Assembly: GCA_947494405.1 (NCBI GenBank)
Contig: CANLWQ010000136.1
Coordinates: forward strand, 1-5,848
Source: Comamonadaceae bacterium
GTDB taxonomy: Bacteria > Pseudomonadota > Gammaproteobacteria > Burkholderiales > Burkholderiaceae_C
DNA length: 5,848 nt
Direction of reading: 5' to 3'
Numbering within the stretch: position 1 is the first letter of the stretch; every line of letters starts with the position of its first letter. Positions 5,640 through 5,848 of the stretch are shown in pieces. Made by a program: the position numbers and the translations under genes. The notes under the pieces are model-generated. The model had not been told where the DNA came from. It saw only the letters and a list, made by a program, of their open reading frames with translations, and did no database searches.

Positions 5640-5848
5640 TTGCGTACTTCATTTGCTTGTTTTTTAAGCGCCCTCGGTGTTGGGCTGGCTTTGCCGTTGG
5701 CGCTTGCCGCCCAAACGGCAGTGCCCAGCGGCCAACTGCCTACCGGCGGACAGGTCACGGCTGGCCAAGCCACGATCAGCCAAAACGCTAACACCCTGAC
5801 CATTAACCAGTCCAGCGACCGTGCGGTGGTGGACTGGAAAAGCTTCAA
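5640..5848 (+). CDS. TpsA exoprotein (filamentous haemagglutinin-like), N-terminus only
   Basis: The frame is open to the window end; 69 codons and two bases are visible. No ATG occurs in this frame upstream, so I choose TTG 5640 on the strength of its Shine-Dalgarno site. Residues 2-24 form a signal peptide (RTSFACFLSALGVGLALPLA, then LAA) with likely cleavage at about 23-24, before QTAVPSG. From residue 33 the sequence LPTGGQVTAGQATISQ, then TLTINQSSDRAVVDWKSF, is the start of the TPS or haemagglutination-activity domain. That domain is the N-terminal right-handed beta-helix that TpsB POTRA domains recognise. The NPNL and NxxG motifs would lie beyond the window. The passenger function (adhesin, haemolysin, contact-dependent toxin or other) cannot be told from this piece. 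It is encoded 76 nt after its transporter. Confidence 0.9.
   Translation, partial: MRTSFACFLSALGVGLALPLALAAQTAVPSGQLPTGGQVTAGQATISQNANTLTINQSSDRAVVDWKSF

Noticed and set aside
5576..5791. Rightward 71-residue frame spanning the TpsB-TpsA gap
   Set aside because: It is out of frame with the TpsA signal peptide and TPS domain that occupy the same bases.
5594..5848. Leftward 84-residue frame at the right edge with a hydrophobic stretch
   Set aside because: It is antisense to the TpsA signal peptide and TPS start, whose sequence is recognisable; the hydrophobic stretch follows from the complementary codons.
1..5848. CRISPR array, tRNA or rRNA gene, transposase
   Set aside because: No regularly spaced repeats, cloverleaf, rRNA-like sequence or transposase motifs were seen on either strand.

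Overview
The window reads as chromosomal DNA from a betaproteobacterium, most likely Burkholderiales (Comamonadaceae-like). I infer this from protein style (a YgiQ radical SAM protein, a short CaiB/BaiF CoA-transferase, a SPINDLY-type TPR fragment, a two-partner secretion locus) and from moderate GC. No database search was possible, so genus is not assigned.

Left part (1-2561). The 3' half of a YgiQ-type radical SAM gene runs rightward and ends at 1238. It converges on a leftward pair: a CaiB/BaiF CoA-transferase (2561 to 1629), followed 65 nt later by a 95-residue TPR protein (1563 to 1276) that resembles the N-terminus of much larger glycosyltransferases. The 37-nt convergent gap holds a small imperfect hairpin and an 8-bp tandem repeat.

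Right part (2562-5848). After an 80-nt divergent intergenic region with a (TA)5 run, a rightward two-partner (type Vb) secretion locus begins. It has three genes. The first is a small exported protein (2642-3121) with only the N-terminal portion of a TpsB transporter: signal peptide, a DAGSLMQQNEQ plug-helix-like segment and one POTRA domain. The second is a full TpsB outer-membrane transporter (3224-5563) with two POTRA domains and a 16-strand-type barrel, preceded by about 275 unusual residues: a hydrophobic anchor-like segment, a helical stretch, and a long Pro/Ala/Lys-rich repeat region resembling the TonB/TolA periplasm-spanning linker. The third is the start of a TpsA exoprotein (5640 to beyond the window end), beginning at TTG with a signal peptide and the opening of the TPS (haemagglutination-activity) domain.

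The likely working model is that the TpsA product crosses the inner membrane by Sec, its TPS domain is recognised by POTRA domains, and it is secreted through the TpsB barrel. The unusual point is the division of parts. The plug-helix/POTRA1 module sits on a separate polypeptide, and the transporter carries a TonB-like extension instead. This is the strongest candidate for something undescribed here.
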